A stretch of DNA of 64,000 nt. Source: Proales similis (taxonomy: Eukaryota; Rotifera; Eurotatoria; Ploima; Proalidae). Both the position numbers and the translations under genes were made by a program. Location: assembly GCA_019059635.1 (NCBI GenBank), contig JAGVRJ010000003.1:2170001-2234000 (forward strand). Reading direction: 5' to 3'. The notes under the pieces were generated by a model, which saw nothing but the letters and a program-made list of their open reading frames with translations, did not search any database and was not told the DNA's origin. How positions within the stretch are numbered: position 1 is the stretch's first letter; each line of letters starts with the position of its first letter. Below, one piece after another: positions 22,333 to 34,900 of the stretch.

Positions 22333-23886
22333 ATGAACCTCTTCGGCGTCCTGTGTGTCCTGGTCGGGTTTGCGTTGATCGCTGTGGATTCCAGGGATTT
22401 GAATTCGGACAAGCGGCTCATAAACGACTTGAACATGATTGCGACCAAGGTCGACGAGATACCGGAGACAAATTTGAAGCTGAAGCTTGTCATTCTAGCT
22501 CATCACTGCAATGACGTAAGACTCAGCTGGAACATTCAAACCGAGCAGGCGCAGAACGAAGAAGAAAAGCTAATGAAGGCCATCAGCCGCAAGTTCGGCC
22601 GCGAGCACAAGCCCAAAGTCGGCGACACGCACATATTCGGCTACCAGGTGGTGGTGCGCGAATACCTCGAGCCGTTGGGAAGCAGATTTGACGATTACAA
22701 GGAGAAAACGCTGCGCGTCTACAGCTCTAAATTCATCGATCCAGAGCAGAACAAGTTCAAGCTGGTCAATTTGCTGCGCAAGAATATCGCCACCTACAAC
22801 ATCTGCCTGATTATTTACATTGACGTCACTGAGACGGTCGCGTTTGAGAAGCAATGCGTCAATTTCAGCCTGCCATTGGTGCCCAAGCACGTCGATTTAA
22901 GCTGCAAGAAGCTGAAAGGATCACGAGAGCAAGTGACCGACGATTTAGAGGCGACTGTTGTGAGCACAACGCCAACCAGACCAACGACTCAAGCGATGCT
23001 GGACATCCACACGGTGCAGACATTCAACATGAGCTCGGGCGAACGATTTGAAACGAGGCGAAATTTTAGCCGGCCGCTGGGCGTTCCGGGCGCCTTTTCG
23101 GCCAATTGTGAACACACAAGTCAATGCCGTCACTATTCGAATCTGTTGGTTGCGTTTGTGGTTTGCGGCGTGCTCTTGGCCACCAATGTGTTCATGTTTA
23201 CGATTATAATTGTTCAAAACACAGTGAAGTTAAACTTGATGAAGGAGCGCATGAACAGTCGAGCACCGAAAAAGTTCAACGCGGCCAAGAGATCGGCCGA
23301 GGGCCGTTTTAAAAAAGGCGCCTGGAACATTGAGGACTCGGCCGCTCCGGCTTGCTGGGACGAGGGCTCTTTGAAGCGAGCATTCTGGCATTCTTGCGCC
23401 GACATCTTGTCCGCTGTGTGCTGCGGTGCGCAGTTGTTCAGCGTCAAACGCGAGGCTAACGACTATTCAAACAACTTTGGCAACTACAAGGCCGAGTTGA
23501 GCGGTGAGAGTAGCCAGAGCTGCACAACCATCACTCGGCCAGGCTACATTCTTCAAGTGCCTCACAAGACCACGTCAACAACCTCAATACTAAACGCCTC
23601 TGACGAGACGAGTATTTTCAGCCGAAGCTCCATCTACTGCCGGCCTCATTTGGTACCAAAGAGCCGACAGCTGGCGTTAGCCTCCAGCTCACAGTTGAGC
23701 ATCGAAGAAAAGAGGCCAATGCCCTCTGCTGAGCGCTCGGACAGTCCGTTTAGCCTCGAGAACGACAACCGAGATCAAGAGGGCTATGACAACGAGGTAT
23801 TCTATCACCATCGTCGTCATCAGAGTAACAATCGTCGCGTTGAACGAAGCAACTCGCGATCGGGACAGGCCAGTTCGGCCTTTTAA
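22333..23886 (+). CDS. Orphan single-pass membrane protein with FN3-like ectodomain
   Basis: I do not recognise a named family. It is an intact 517-residue single-exon frame. Residues 1-20 form a signal peptide (LFGVLCVLVGFALIAVDS). Residues about 45-200 have the spacing of a fibronectin-III-like beta sandwich (VRLSWNIQTE, FGYQVVVREYLEPL, LLRKNIATYNICLIIYID) with an inserted charged loop and two nearby cysteines. A Thr-rich stalk follows. One membrane helix lies at about 270-293 (LLVAFVVCGVLLATNVFMFT). The cytosolic tail of about 220 residues is rich in Ser, Tyr and charged residues, with a Cys/Trp patch (PACWDEGSLKRAFWHSCADI). Topology suggests a receptor or adhesion molecule. Codon use matches neighbouring genes. 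Polyadenylation signal AATAAAG near 23943. The FN3 assignment is tentative. Confidence 0.7.
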   Translation: MNLFGVLCVLVGFALIAVDSRDLNSDKRLINDLNMIATKVDEIPETNLKLKLVILAHHCNDVRLSWNIQTEQAQNEEEKLMKAISRKFGREHKPKVGDTHIFGYQVVVREYLEPLGSRFDDYKEKTLRVYSSKFIDPEQNKFKLVNLLRKNIATYNICLIIYIDVTETVAFEKQCVNFSLPLVPKHVDLSCKKLKGSREQVTDDLEATVVSTTPTRPTTQAMLDIHTVQTFNMSSGERFETRRNFSRPLGVPGAFSANCEHTSQCRHYSNLLVAFVVCGVLLATNVFMFTIIIVQNTVKLNLMKERMNSRAPKKFNAAKRSAEGRFKKGAWNIEDSAAPACWDEGSLKRAFWHSCADILSAVCCGAQLFSVKREANDYSNNFGNYKAELSGESSQSCTTITRPGYILQVPHKTTSTTSILNASDETSIFSRSSIYCRPHLVPKSRQLALASSSQLSIEEKRPMPSAERSDSPFSLENDNRDQEGYDNEVFYHHRRHQSNNRRVERSNSRSGQASSAF

Positions 23887-24114
23887 TCTCCAATTAAATT
23901 CATTTTAGCGACAGTATATACTTCTCAATTCGATTGTAAGAAAATAAAGTGAATCGAAAAGAAACGATCGGCTCCTGGCAGTTGTTTTTGGGTTAAAAAT
24001 TCATTAATCATAAATTTGTGCAATCGAATCGGACAAAAATAAACAGCTTTTGTGTGTAAAAAAAAGGCCAGATAATGAAGTAAAAGGAAAATGCTGAGCC
24101 GGGCCGAGACAGGT

Positions 24115-24791
24115 CTATGAAGAGCAGCAGGAGATGCTTGACATCAAGCCGGGCTTGGACGAGTCGAGCTTTACCGTTTGATATGTCTTGTCTGTGTGGG
24201 GGAAAAGCTCGTTGGCGTTGATTGTCAATGTCTTGGCGATCTGATTGAACATTTCTTCGACGTTGGTCGACTCTTTGGCCGAAGTCTCGATGTATTTCAT
24301 GTCGTTTCGACTCGCAAACGCTTCGGCGATGTGGTACGGAATCTCTCTCTTGTGCTCTAGATCGCACTTGTTGCCGACTAGATAGGCGATCGCGTTCTCT
24401 TTGGCATGTTTGCGCACCTCCTTTACCCATTCGGGCAGGCGGTCGAACGACGGCTGACTTGTTATGTCGTAAACCATCACAATCGCATTCGCGCTCCGGT
24501 AATAAGCCTGCGTGATCGTTCTAAACCGTTCTTGACCGGCTAAAAGTAAATGCACACATTAGACTAAGGGTGGCCTCGAGATTTATGATGAGAGGGCTTG
24601 CCTGTGTCCCAGATTTGAAGACGGATCCTCTCACTGCCCACGTCGATGGTTTTAATCAAAAAGTCCACTCCAATGGTGGCTGCTTGTCCGATGGGAAACT
24701 CGTCGTGGCAGAAGCGTTTCACGATGCACGTCTTGCCCACGCCAGACTGGCCGACGAGCACGACTTTAAATATGAATCTTAAATCGTCCAT
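24115..24791 (-). CDS. RAB30: Rab30-like small GTPase
   Basis: Golgi-associated Rab GTPase. Two exons, 24791-24602 and 24539-24115. G-box motifs are complete: GQSGVGKTCIVKRF (P-loop), ATIGVDFLIKT (switch I), [20 protein letters not shown] (switch II, crossing the intron), VGNKCDLEH and ETSAKES. The tail ends SISCCSS, with a prenylatable cysteine pair. LPEWVKEV and VDFLIKTIDV fit Rab30 best; Rab43/Rab19-like is the alternative. The single intron starts with GC rather than GT (ACAG then GCAAG), a rare but accepted donor. This is the only junction that restores the invariant WDTAGQE motif. Convergent with the orphan membrane protein, 228 bp apart. Confidence 0.9.
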
Positions 24792-26576
24792 TCGCGCGTC
24801 TGACTCGCTAGACCAGGCCAGGAGTTCTAAAATGAGAAAAAAAAAATAACAGAAACCCGGCTGGTTTATGTGATGGTGGAATTGTGCGCGTCTAAGCGTC
24901 TAAGCAGAGGCTGGCTCTAGTCGTTGTTTGGCTCAATTTAGTTAGCCGCTGATGCGAGTGTATATTGCAAGAATATTACTAGAAGCTCACAAGCACAAAG
25001 CATAAACACACAAGCGCAAGTGCTCGGTTGCCATCATCAAGAGCCGAGCGCTTAAATAGCAGTAGGACTACTGAGCGCACGAGCTAACACGATGCAATGA
25101 GTCAGCACAGGTGCAGAACACATATGCGCCAAGTGACGTGTCGTAAATATTCGCTTCAACTTTGACGCGGCTTCAAATCGGCTTATCGCCATCAACCGAG
25201 CGCCCTGCCACTGGAGATTGCTGCAAGAATGCAAGCGAATCGATTCGCATTTAGATTCTAATTGAATTTAACGCCCAGGACAGAACGGTTTGCCGATTTT
25301 CGATTCGTCAGATCGAAGCTTTTTCTTAGCGCACGATGAGTTTCTTCTATCTTCATTTTGCACTCTAGAGCACATTAAGCGAGACTGAGATGACAGAAAC
25401 AAATGAAAAGGAAAAGAGAGCAGACTGAAAAACAAAAACTAATTTGAATCGCTCGTAAATGCGACGAGCTAAGGAAGGCTCAATTCACAGTATGTGTGTG
25501 TGTGTGTGTTGACGTAACGGAATGGTGAAAATCATAATTGTGAACAATATTTGCACAAATTCGCCCTTCGAAGCCCGAAGAGCGCGAGCAGGGAAGAAGC
25601 CGAGGTCTCCAGCTCGTCCTTCAATTAGCAACGATCTTTAACCCATCGATTATGAATTTTCAACAAGCATTAGGTCATACGGATATGGCTCGTTTTCAAC
25701 TGGTGGCCTGAAATCTGTCGAGCAGACCTCTTCCAACGCCCGTGTCGTGCTTGCGAGCCGACGAACTTATGCGCATCGGTGATCGGCAAGCGGTTTATTA
25801 TTGATTATTCTCACTCGGCATTTTTTCACTCTGTCTCTCCTTAATTTCAAAAATAATGACGTTGATCTGAGACGTTGATGAAACCTTTGAATGCAAATTG
25901 AAAAGACCGCTGGTCGTGAGAAGACTCAATAATCACGAATTCATTGTTGATAACGATGGGAGAGAGAGAGAGAAAGCAAATGAAAATCGGATAAGAAGGG
26001 AAACGCAGAGAGGGAGAAAATAAAAAGACAATAAACCGAGAGCGCGCACAACACTCGAAGAAGGGCCGCTTGCCAACTTGCTTGCTTTGTGCAGTCTTAG
26101 CCCTAAAGCGAAGTACAAAGCTTCCACAAGCCCGCTCAACTAACACTCAACCAACCACTTTGCCTGTCCGCTTCTCTTTTATCCCCGAGCATGATTTATC
26201 AATAGCTCGTTGTTTACTCTGACCTTTGTGATCGGAACAACGTGAACCAGCTCCTAATGAGGGCACTTTGTTGCGCTTATGGTTGTTGTTGTTGGAGGCG
26301 CTTTTTTTGTTGAATTGCATTCGATTGCACCTAGAACAATAGAAACGCGAGAGTGCAACGGAATGTGAACAAGATTTGATCCTCACTGAATTGGTAAAAT
26401 TTAATTTGAAACGCGGCTGGTGCTTATGAATGAAATGACAATCACATGACATTGAGCTGTTTAGGGCTGAGTGTCGATTGAGTAGCGCTGTTCAAAATAA
26501 GAATTTTTCGATCCAAATACAAAAAAAGAAATGCAGTCAATTAAGGTAGGAAATCGTCTGCCGACTGCTTTAATGT
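24792..26576. other. Long intergenic region, no recognisable gene
   Basis: About 1.8 kb between the divergent Rab30 and VPS11 starts. It contains a TG microsatellite (25493-25509) and GA-rich and AT-rich tracts. Open runs 25847-26146 and 26147-26452 on the minus strand look random in composition. Confidence 0.45.
25493..25509. repeat. TG dinucleotide microsatellite
   Basis: About eight TG units in the Rab30-VPS11 intergenic region. Confidence 0.8.
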
Positions 26577-29500
26577 ATGAATCGAGTGAAAAAGAGACAA
26601 ACTTTGAAGCAAAGGCGTTTCAACTTCTTCGACAAGAAACTGATCTCGGAGCCGCAGGACGCGCAGAAGCCGTTCGATTCGCTTAAAGTCAGCTCAGAAT
26701 GATGCCTCTGTCTTGACGGTCTTAATTCTCACTTGACACTGAAAAGAACTTCAACATAAAATTCAGCGAGTGCGGCCGAGGAACGATCATATTCGGCACG
26801 GTGGATGGCTGCATATTGACGCTTAATAAACAGTTCGAGCTGAACAGCTATCAACTCTTCGACACAGAAATGACTTGTTTGCGGCAATTTCGCAACGAGT
26901 CGATCATAATCGCAGCCGGGGTACTCACACTAGCCGTCTAACTCAATTTGACTTGCCGCTAATCAATTCGTTTTTAATCAATTAATTCAATACGACATGA
27001 AAAGCGTGATTCTCCGAGCGCCCAGCAGCCGACTCTAAAAGTTTTGCGCCTGGAGAAAATCGATGAGCCCAACATGCGCCCTCTGACAATTCCACTTAAT
27101 CAGTTGACTTCGACGGTAGGGGGTGGCAAATATTTGCGTTTTATCGCACTCCCGCTTGCTTGCGCAATTTGATTAATTACAATATTAGGTCAGTTCGATC
27201 GCAGTGCAAGAGGGAACCAATTCGGTGGCGGTCGGCTCGTCAAGTGGCGAAGTTCTCTACTTCAAAGGCGACATTCTCAAATACAAAAATGAAAAAGCCC
27301 GCCTGGTGCACGAGGCTCCGCACTCAATAACGGCGCTTGCATTCAAAAGCGTGAACAAGTCAATCTTGCTTTACGTGGGAACTGAATACTCCATATTGAC
27401 CATCTTCCTTGTGGGCAAAGATAAAGACGAAAAGGTCAGCCGCAGATGCTCACAGGTTGATTTGCTCCGACTCAAGTCAGTTTTCACAATTCTTAGCGAC
27501 TGCTGTCCAATGAAGACGGAGTCAAGAGCAAGTGCTGGACTGTGACTGACAAGTCGCAGTTCGTGGTTGCTCGCAAAGACGCTGTGTTCATGTACGAACA
27601 CGACGGCCTCGGTCCTTGCTATCCGTTTGAGGGCGAAAAGGTGTCTGTCAACTGGTTCCGTGGCAAACTCGTCATCGCTGCCAAAGAGAGCCAAGTGGCA
27701 ATGCCCAAATCGTCTAGCTCGTAAGTTCTCTTGGGCTTCAAGCCTTTTTTATATCTCACAGCGTTCAATCTCCTTTGCTCTAAGATACACGCCGATTGAC
27801 ATGACTACAGTGAGCATTTACGATGTTGAGAACCGCTACGTCGGTTTCTCGGGCTCTTTTCCCCAAGTAGTCAGCGTTGTCTGCGAATGGGGCGCGATTT
27901 ACGTGCTCGCCTCGCAGGGCGAGAAGTTGTTCCAGCTTACTGAGAAGGACACGCGCTCGAAGCTCGAGATTCTGTTCAAGAAAAATCTCTATCAGATGGC
28001 AATCGAGTAATTTTAAAGCATTTCATATCGCTCTTTATGTACTTGAATGTATTCGCTCTTTAGTCTGGCGCAGTCGAGCCAGTACGATCGAGAAGGTGTC
28101 GTGGATATAGTTCGACTCTACGCTGACCATCTCTACAGGTATTTGAATGCATTTGAACGAGAAAAAAAAGAGTGACGGTGAATTCGACGGGCCTCGATCA
28201 GCAAAGGCGATTTCGACAAGGCTGTTGTTCAGTACATGAAGACCATCGGCTTTTTAGAGCCCTCCTACATCATTCGCAAAGTAAGGGCAATCTATGCCAC
28301 ACTCGATCGGGCAGTTCTAAATTGTTCAAGTTCCTCGACTCGCAACGAGTAGCCAATTTGACCGACTATCTGGAGGAGTTGCATCGGTTCAAGCTGGCCG
28401 ACGAAGAGCACACGACTCTGCTGCTCAACTGCTACACCAAGCTCAAAGACCAGAAAAAGCTGGACACTTTTCTGCAGCAGAAAAATGTCGAGTTCGACTT
28501 GGACATTGTGATCAAAGTGCTCAGACAGTCGGGCTATTACCAGCAAGCGCTGAGACTGTGCGAGAGCAACGGCAAGCATGAGGATTACCTGAAAATTCAG
28601 CTCGAGTGTCAAAAGGAGTACGAGAAAGCGCTCGAGTACATTCGCCGCCTGGATGTGGCCAGTGTGACAATGAATTTGAAAAAGTACGGCAAACTGCTGA
28701 TGGCCAACATTCCAGAGAAAACGGTCGAATTCTTAAAGCGGTTCAGCTCAACCTACGACGGTAAATAGAGCTCTTCCTCTCTTTATCTCTTTGGCTTATT
28801 TATTCTATCGCTTTGTTTTGAATGCAGCCGAGAGCGACACATTCGCAGTCGATCCCACCGAATTCATTCACATATTCCTCAAGAACTCGACGCAGTTGAT
28901 TGAATTTCTCGAACACATCTACAAGGTGAGTGCGTCGAGCGATTTCACTTCAACTGTGCGCTTTTAGTTTAAAACGGCGATTAGAACAACATAAACTGCT
29001 CGCCTGTAATAGCCAATAATTTACTCGAGTTGTATGTGGCGAGCACAAACACGAATGGGGCGAAAAGCGGAAATGTGGTCGAATCAAAGTTGAGTCTGAA
29101 CGAGAAGAGAGCGCTTGAGTTTCTCAGTGAGAGCTCTTCGTACGACACAAGTCTTGCGTTCAGTGTTTGCCAGCTGCACGGCTTCAAGGCCGGCCTGCTG
29201 TATTTGTACGAGAAAAACGGCATGCAGCAGCGAATTCTGCAATATCACATGGAAGTGAACGACTACTTGGCAATAATTGAGACTTGCAAGCGCTTTGGCA
29301 CCAAAGACACCAGTCTGTGGGTGCAAGCGCTCCAGTACTTCAGCAAGCGCGAAGATTACCACTGCAAGGAGTTCATCATGCAAATACTGGCCAACGTAGA
29401 GCGGCTCAACCTACTCACGCCTCTGATGGTGATCAAGATTCTGTCGCAGAACAGCTCGCTAACAATCGACACCGTCAAAGTAATCCATACGTTCAGTTCA

Positions 29501-30095
29501 CTTTTTAGTGCCTTCTCATGAGACTAAGTTGAAATTGTGAAGGAATATCTACTCAAGCGAATGAAAAGAGAAGAGAGAGAGATTGAAGAAGACCAGGAGA
29601 CGGTTAAGAGGCACCTAAAGAGTATAATGGAGCTCAAAGGGCAGATTGACCGCCTTCGCAACGAGCCGATCATATTTCAAGCCAACAAATGCGAATATTG
29701 CGGCGAAGAGCTCAACTTTCCGTCCATTCACTGCTTGTGCAACCATTCATTCCATGCCGAGTAGGTTTTTGAAGCGAAAATTTCGTTCAGCATCCAACTC
29801 TCATGGCGTCCATTTCAGCTGCTTCGAGAACCACAGCGTGGACGACGCATGTCCGACATGTGCGGTCGAGAACAGGTAATTGAGAAACTTGGAGGAAGCT
29901 GAAGCTTAAGCTCAAACTCGCTTCAATTTTCTCAAGCAATTTCATGAACCTAATCCGACAGAATGAGGAGAGCAAGAAAAACCTGCACGACACATTCCAC
30001 AAGCAGCTGGAGAGAAACGCAGACAAGTTTGAAGTTATCGCCGAGTACTTGGGCAAGGGCTTGTTCAATAAGATCACTGTGCTCACCGACAACTA
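26577..30095 (+). CDS. VPS11: VPS11, core subunit of HOPS and CORVET tethering complexes
   Basis: Class C Vps protein that tethers endosomes and lysosomes. About ten short-intron exons; early ones are 26577-26687, then from 26747. The start ATG at 26577 runs directly into the family-typical RRFNFFDKKLISEP. An N-terminal beta-propeller (IIFGTVDGCILTLNKQFEL, TLKVLRLEKIDEPN, NSVAVGSSSGEVLYFKGD) is followed by the clathrin-repeat-like solenoid (VLRQSGYYQQALRLCESNGK, HMEVNDYLAIIETCKRFG). The C-terminal RING-H2 is complete (CEYCGEELNFPSIHC, CNHSFHAECFENHS, ACPTC). The protein ends with EYLGKGLFNKITVLTDN, the conserved VPS11 tail. The stop is at 30093-30095 and AATAAATAAAAG follows near 30188. Very secure. 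Confidence 0.95.
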
Positions 30096-30579
30096 GCTCT
30101 TCAGCCTGTCCAAACTTGGTATCTTTCATCATAATGCTCGTTAATAACCGCTCTTTTACTGTCCCTTCCTCTTAGTCAATTTGCAATAATAAATAAAAGA
30201 ATCACACAAACGAGCTTGCAGCTTGAGCTCTCATTGAACGTAGTCGATTTTCACACGAAATGCTCAGCTGAGAAATCAGAAAAGCCTAGAAAATACAGTA
30301 TTTGAGACTACTCTTCTCAAACCTGTCCATAGTCACCCCGAGCCTGAGCGAAAAGGCTCCTGCTGCTAGCTTGAGCTCGTTCAGTCAAAGTGCGATTTAA
30401 ACTCTCGATCGATCGAATCAGACAAACCCCTTTCATATGCGCTGGTTTCAGATGCATTCAAATTGAATTACAAGCATGCATGTACACTTGAAATCGCTCG
30501 TTCAGATTTTATATAACAGTCTTTCGTAACAAGCAAAACAACCGAATTGCATTTTGGTTTTTATTTGGAAAACGAAAAT
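30096..30579. other. Intergenic region between VPS11 and COX15
   Basis: Contains the VPS11 polyadenylation signal (near 30188) and the COX15 upstream region. Nothing else is recognisable. Confidence 0.5.
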
Positions 30580-31779
30580 ATGTCCAGCCTTTGGAAATTA
30601 GGATCTAGTGTTGGCAAACTAGGAGTCTTGAAACGAGTGTCGGCTCTCAAACAAATTGTCGGCCGAACGACAACTACAACAACAGCCACGACCAGTTCAA
30701 TAGCTTCGAGCAATACGGCCGTGAATAGAAAGATCGGTCTATGGCTGGCTGGCTGTTCTGGAATGGTTGCCGGAGCGGTAGTTCTGGGTGGAGTAACTCG
30801 ACTCACTGAATCGGGACTTTCGATGGTCGACTGGCAACTTGTCAAAGATATGGTGCCGCCCAAAAATCAACAGGAATGGATCGAAGAGTTTGAGCGGTAC
30901 AAACAATTCCCCGAGTGGAAATACGTCAACAGCGGACGCGAGATGACCGTCGAGGATTTCAAATTTATCTTTTACATGGAATGGGGCCATCGTATGTGGG
31001 GCCGTCTCACTGGCCTGGTATTCTTCTTGCCGGCCGCTTACTTTTGGTCAAAAGGCCACTTTAATTCGGCGATGAAGAAGCGAGTTGGCGCTCTAGGCCT
31101 TCTTCTCGGCTTTCAAGGCTTTCTGGGATGGTACATGGTCAAGTCTGGCCTAAAAGAGCCGGTCACGGAGAGTGACTATCCCCGAGTGAGCCAATATCGA
31201 CTTGCGTCCCATCTGGGCACAGCCTTTCTCTTGTACTCCGGCTGCCTCTGGAACAGTCTGCTACATTTACTGCCCGCTGAGAAGAGCGTAACCGCCATGG
31301 CCCAAGGACAAGTAAAGCGTTTGGCAATGAACACTCACGGCCTGATGGCGTTGATATTCGGCACTGCGCTGGCCGGCGCTTTTGTTGCAGGCTTGGACGC
31401 TGGTCTAGTTTACAACTCGTTCCCAAAAATGGCCGATCGATGGATTCCGACCGACCTATTCGCAATCGAGCCCAAGTGGCGCAATTTCTTCGAGAACCCG
31501 ACCACAGTTCAGTTTCAGCATCGAGTACTCGGAATCGCCACCCTGTCGGCAATCTGCTTGTACGGTCTCGCCTGTCGTCGAGTGCCCTTGTCTCCTCGAG
31601 CTCGGCTAGCGCTCAATTCACTCATCGGAATGTCAGTGGTGCAAGTTACCCTCGGCATTGCTACTCTCTTGCTCTATGTGCCAGTGAGTTTGGCAGCTCT
31701 TCATCAGTCTGGCTCTTTGGCGCTTCTCTCATTCTCAATCTGGCTTGCGACTGAGATGAAACGAATTCCCAAAATCTAG
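30580..31779 (+). CDS. COX15: COX15, heme A synthase
   Basis: Mitochondrial inner-membrane enzyme that oxidises the C8 methyl of heme O to give heme A for cytochrome c oxidase. Intronless, 399 residues from the first ATG. The N terminus (MSSLWKLGSSVGKLGVLKRV, then a Thr-rich run) is basic and hydroxylated, as expected for a mitochondrial presequence. The core has VVLGGVTRLTESGLSMVDW, then FYMEWGHRMWGRLTGLVF with heme-ligand histidine, QGFLGWYMVKSGL, VSQYRLASHLGTAF, FVAGLDAGLVYNSFPKM, VQFQHRVLGIATL and SLAALHQSGSLALL, with eight hydrophobic segments. Motifs and length match animal COX15. Convergent with SPAG1, 139 bp apart. Confidence 0.96.
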   Translation: MSSLWKLGSSVGKLGVLKRVSALKQIVGRTTTTTTATTSSIASSNTAVNRKIGLWLAGCSGMVAGAVVLGGVTRLTESGLSMVDWQLVKDMVPPKNQQEWIEEFERYKQFPEWKYVNSGREMTVEDFKFIFYMEWGHRMWGRLTGLVFFLPAAYFWSKGHFNSAMKKRVGALGLLLGFQGFLGWYMVKSGLKEPVTESDYPRVSQYRLASHLGTAFLLYSGCLWNSLLHLLPAEKSVTAMAQGQVKRLAMNTHGLMALIFGTALAGAFVAGLDAGLVYNSFPKMADRWIPTDLFAIEPKWRNFFENPTTVQFQHRVLGIATLSAICLYGLACRRVPLSPRARLALNSLIGMSVVQVTLGIATLLLYVPVSLAALHQSGSLALLSFSIWLATEMKRIPKI

Positions 31780-31918
31780 ACTCAATTCTTTACCTTCCCA
31801 TTTTTTCTTACGGTGAATAGTCGATGAGAAAAAAAGTTTTGTTAGATCTTTTTTGTCTTGGTAACTTAACTCTGGAAATGTGTTTATTAGTTCAATGGTG
31901 TAAATCGAGCATATACGC

Positions 31919-34900
31919 CTAACAATCGAAGGCTTTTCTGACTTGATCAATCGACGAAGTCTCCATGCCGATCGACTTGAGATAATCGAATATCTCCAGA
32001 AGCATTTGCTTTTGCTTTTTATCAATAAACAGTTTAATGATACCGAATCGCTGAGCTTTACTAAGCGCATTCATGGCGTCCAGCAGGAAAGAGTTGTTTG
32101 GAATAAGATTTTTCAACTCCGAGTCAGAAGACAATTTGTGCAGTGCCTCAACAAGCTTGTTAAACATCTGATCGTCGAGTTTGGCGCCGATCAGTTTGGG
32201 CAAGTGAGCCGGCTCAAGGTGAGCGACCAAGTTGGCGTAGGATGCAATGTCGTTGGGATCGATTGAGTGCCATGCTTGAAGATATTCGTAGGCGTTTTTT
32301 ATTTGACCTCGTTCAAACGTCTTGGGCTTTACTTCAATCTTGACCGGATTGAAAGCTGGCGCGCGAATTTTTTTCTTGCTCGCATCTGAACCCGATTGGC
32401 TGTTGTTGTTGTTCGGGGGTACTTTGGACTGGGCGTGCTCCGGCTCACTCTGGGCTGTTTTTAAAGACAAAAGTTCGCTCCTGACCTGCTTCAGCTCTTG
32501 CTGAGCTATTTTGTTACTCGGCTCGTTCGATATGAGCTCCTCGAGCAGTGCTTTGGCCTCTTGGAGGCTACCAATCATTCGATGAGCTAATGCAGATCTG
32601 TACAGAGCTTTCACGTTTTGAGCATCTTTTTCCAAGACGAACTTGCAATCTTCAATTGCTTTCTGGGGCTCAGAAGTTTTTATAAAACAAAGAGCCCGAT
32701 TGAGATAAGCGACCGGATTATCGGGCTTGATTCGAATGCATTTCGAATAAAATTCACACGCTTCGGAATACTTGCCCTCTTTGACCATGGAATTGCCCAT
32801 CTCTTTGGCCGCAATGAACTCTTCTTCGGCCGACTTCTCATTGGCTCGTTTGACTGGTGCACTCACTTCCCTGAGCACTTGTTTCACTCGATTGTAGCCT
32901 GCTTGGACGTCCTTGAAATTGCTGTCAGTGGCCATCAAGGATTGATAGAGCCTGTGAGCCTCGTCAAACTTTTCCATCGATTCGTATGATTTGGCCTGTT
33001 TCAACTTGAGCTTGAGTTCAAGTGTTTTTAGCTCTCGACTGAGGCTGGAAAGTTGACTGCTTTTCAATTTGACTTTTTCAATCAAATCAAGCGCCTTTTG
33101 ACACGATTTTATACAATTCTTGTACTCGCATGTTTCGTACTGTGCCGCGGCCAGATTGTTGTGCAGCGAAGCCAAATTTCGGGTGAAGAAATCATGGTTC
33201 TTGACTTGTTCGTTCATTGCGAACTGCTCGAGTTTTTCAGCTGCGTTTGCAAAGAGCTGCGACGCTTCCGCGTACTGTCCATTGCCAAACCACTCTTTGG
33301 CTTTATCCGTCAGCTCACTGACTTGGGCTGGCAGTTGAGGAGGGTCGTTTTGAACGTCTACAATCACACATTCGTCATTCAGCTGCTGGTCTGTCTGGTT
33401 CTCTTGTTCACTTTGGTCTGAGTCCGAATCGACCTCTTGAATCGGAATCTGCCTTGCTTCTTCTTTTGCGCCAGACTTGACTGTCGACTTCGTTTCAGAC
33501 TTTATTTCAGCAGCTGTTTCTTCTTTGCTTTCTTGCTCTTCTTCCTGATCACTGCCGTCTGTGTCATGTATGGTCAATCTTCGTCCTCCGGCGTCACGCA
33601 GCTTTTCATTATCGTCCAAATACTTTTTGTATTTTTCTTCAATTTGCTTCTTTAGCTCCTTGACGAAAGCGATGAAAAAATGAATTCCAAGTCGCAGCGA
33701 AATTTGAACAATAAACTCACTTGGGCCTTTCGATTCGACGGCTCACATTCAAGAGTAGAGTTCACATCGCTCAATGCCTTTTCGAACGCTTGCTTGCTAA
33801 GAAAAGCTGTGGCTCGGCGCAGAAAAGCTTTCACGTTCTTCGGCTCGTGTCTAAGAACATAGTCGCAGTCTTCGATCGCTCGATCCCACTTTTCAAGCTT
33901 AAGATCTTGAAACAGACTCAATTTAGACCAATTTGTGGCTGAACGGATAGAACCGAACGACTTACATGTGAGCGCTCTGTTGTTGTAAGAGGCGGCAGTT
34001 GGCAAGTACTTTATGCTTCTGGTGTAGTAGACCAATGCCTCTTCATAGCAGGCCACATTAAATGCCTCGTTTCCTTTGCATTTCTCCTGATCGGCCTTGA
34101 AGAATTTCACTTCCTCGCTCATTCCTTCACAACAGGCTCTCCAAGTGATCTGGTGGTGGTTAACAAGAGCTTTGGCTCACCTTCGGTGTTTATATCGTCT
34201 TTTATTTCTTTGAGTTTGCTCTTGATTTGGTGACTGCTGCTTGCGTTGAACACAGTCTTGTTCTCGACTGTTTTGCCCAGATTTCGGCTTTCCTTCTCGT
34301 CTCCGCTATTATTGTCGAGCTCTCTTTCCAGCTCTTTTTCAATTCTTTTCAACCGATACAGAATACGGCATTTCGGGCTCTTTAGAGGACGAGCTCTTAC
34401 TTTGCCCACTGGTCGTAGCCCTTCGGCTTGACCGTGCGACTCGTCTTCTTTTCTGTCTTGGGTTTGGTATCTGCTGTCGACTTGGCTTCCAGAATGATGG
34501 GCGCATTGCTCGAACGAACTGGAGGTAGACTCTCTCGCAAATGTACGAGCGGCTCGGCAGATGGAACACTTTTGAAGAAACTCTCCATTTCGGCGTCGAT
34601 TTCTGTTCGCTCTTTAGACGTTAGGCCGTTTTTGTTCAATATTGGCTCGTCTTTGCGAAGAGCTCGGCTAAACTCGTTTGAAAAGAGCTTATGAATGAGA
34701 CAGAACATGTTCCGACTTGACTGACCTGTTGGGTTCCAGAGATTTTATTCTCTCGTAGACAGCTCGCTCAAGTTCTGGATAAGCGCCTTCGACGCCAGAG
34801 CTTGAAAGTTCAATGATTTAGAAGATTTATATGAATGATTTAGAAGGCTTAATGAGACTGCTGAGTGGACTTACACAAGAACTTTGTAGATTTTCTCGAG

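Noticed and set aside
27564-27581. X-box-like sequence GTTGCTCGCAAAGAC
   Set aside because: Fits only the loose RFX consensus, lies in VPS11 coding sequence, and such loose matches are expected many times in 64 kb.
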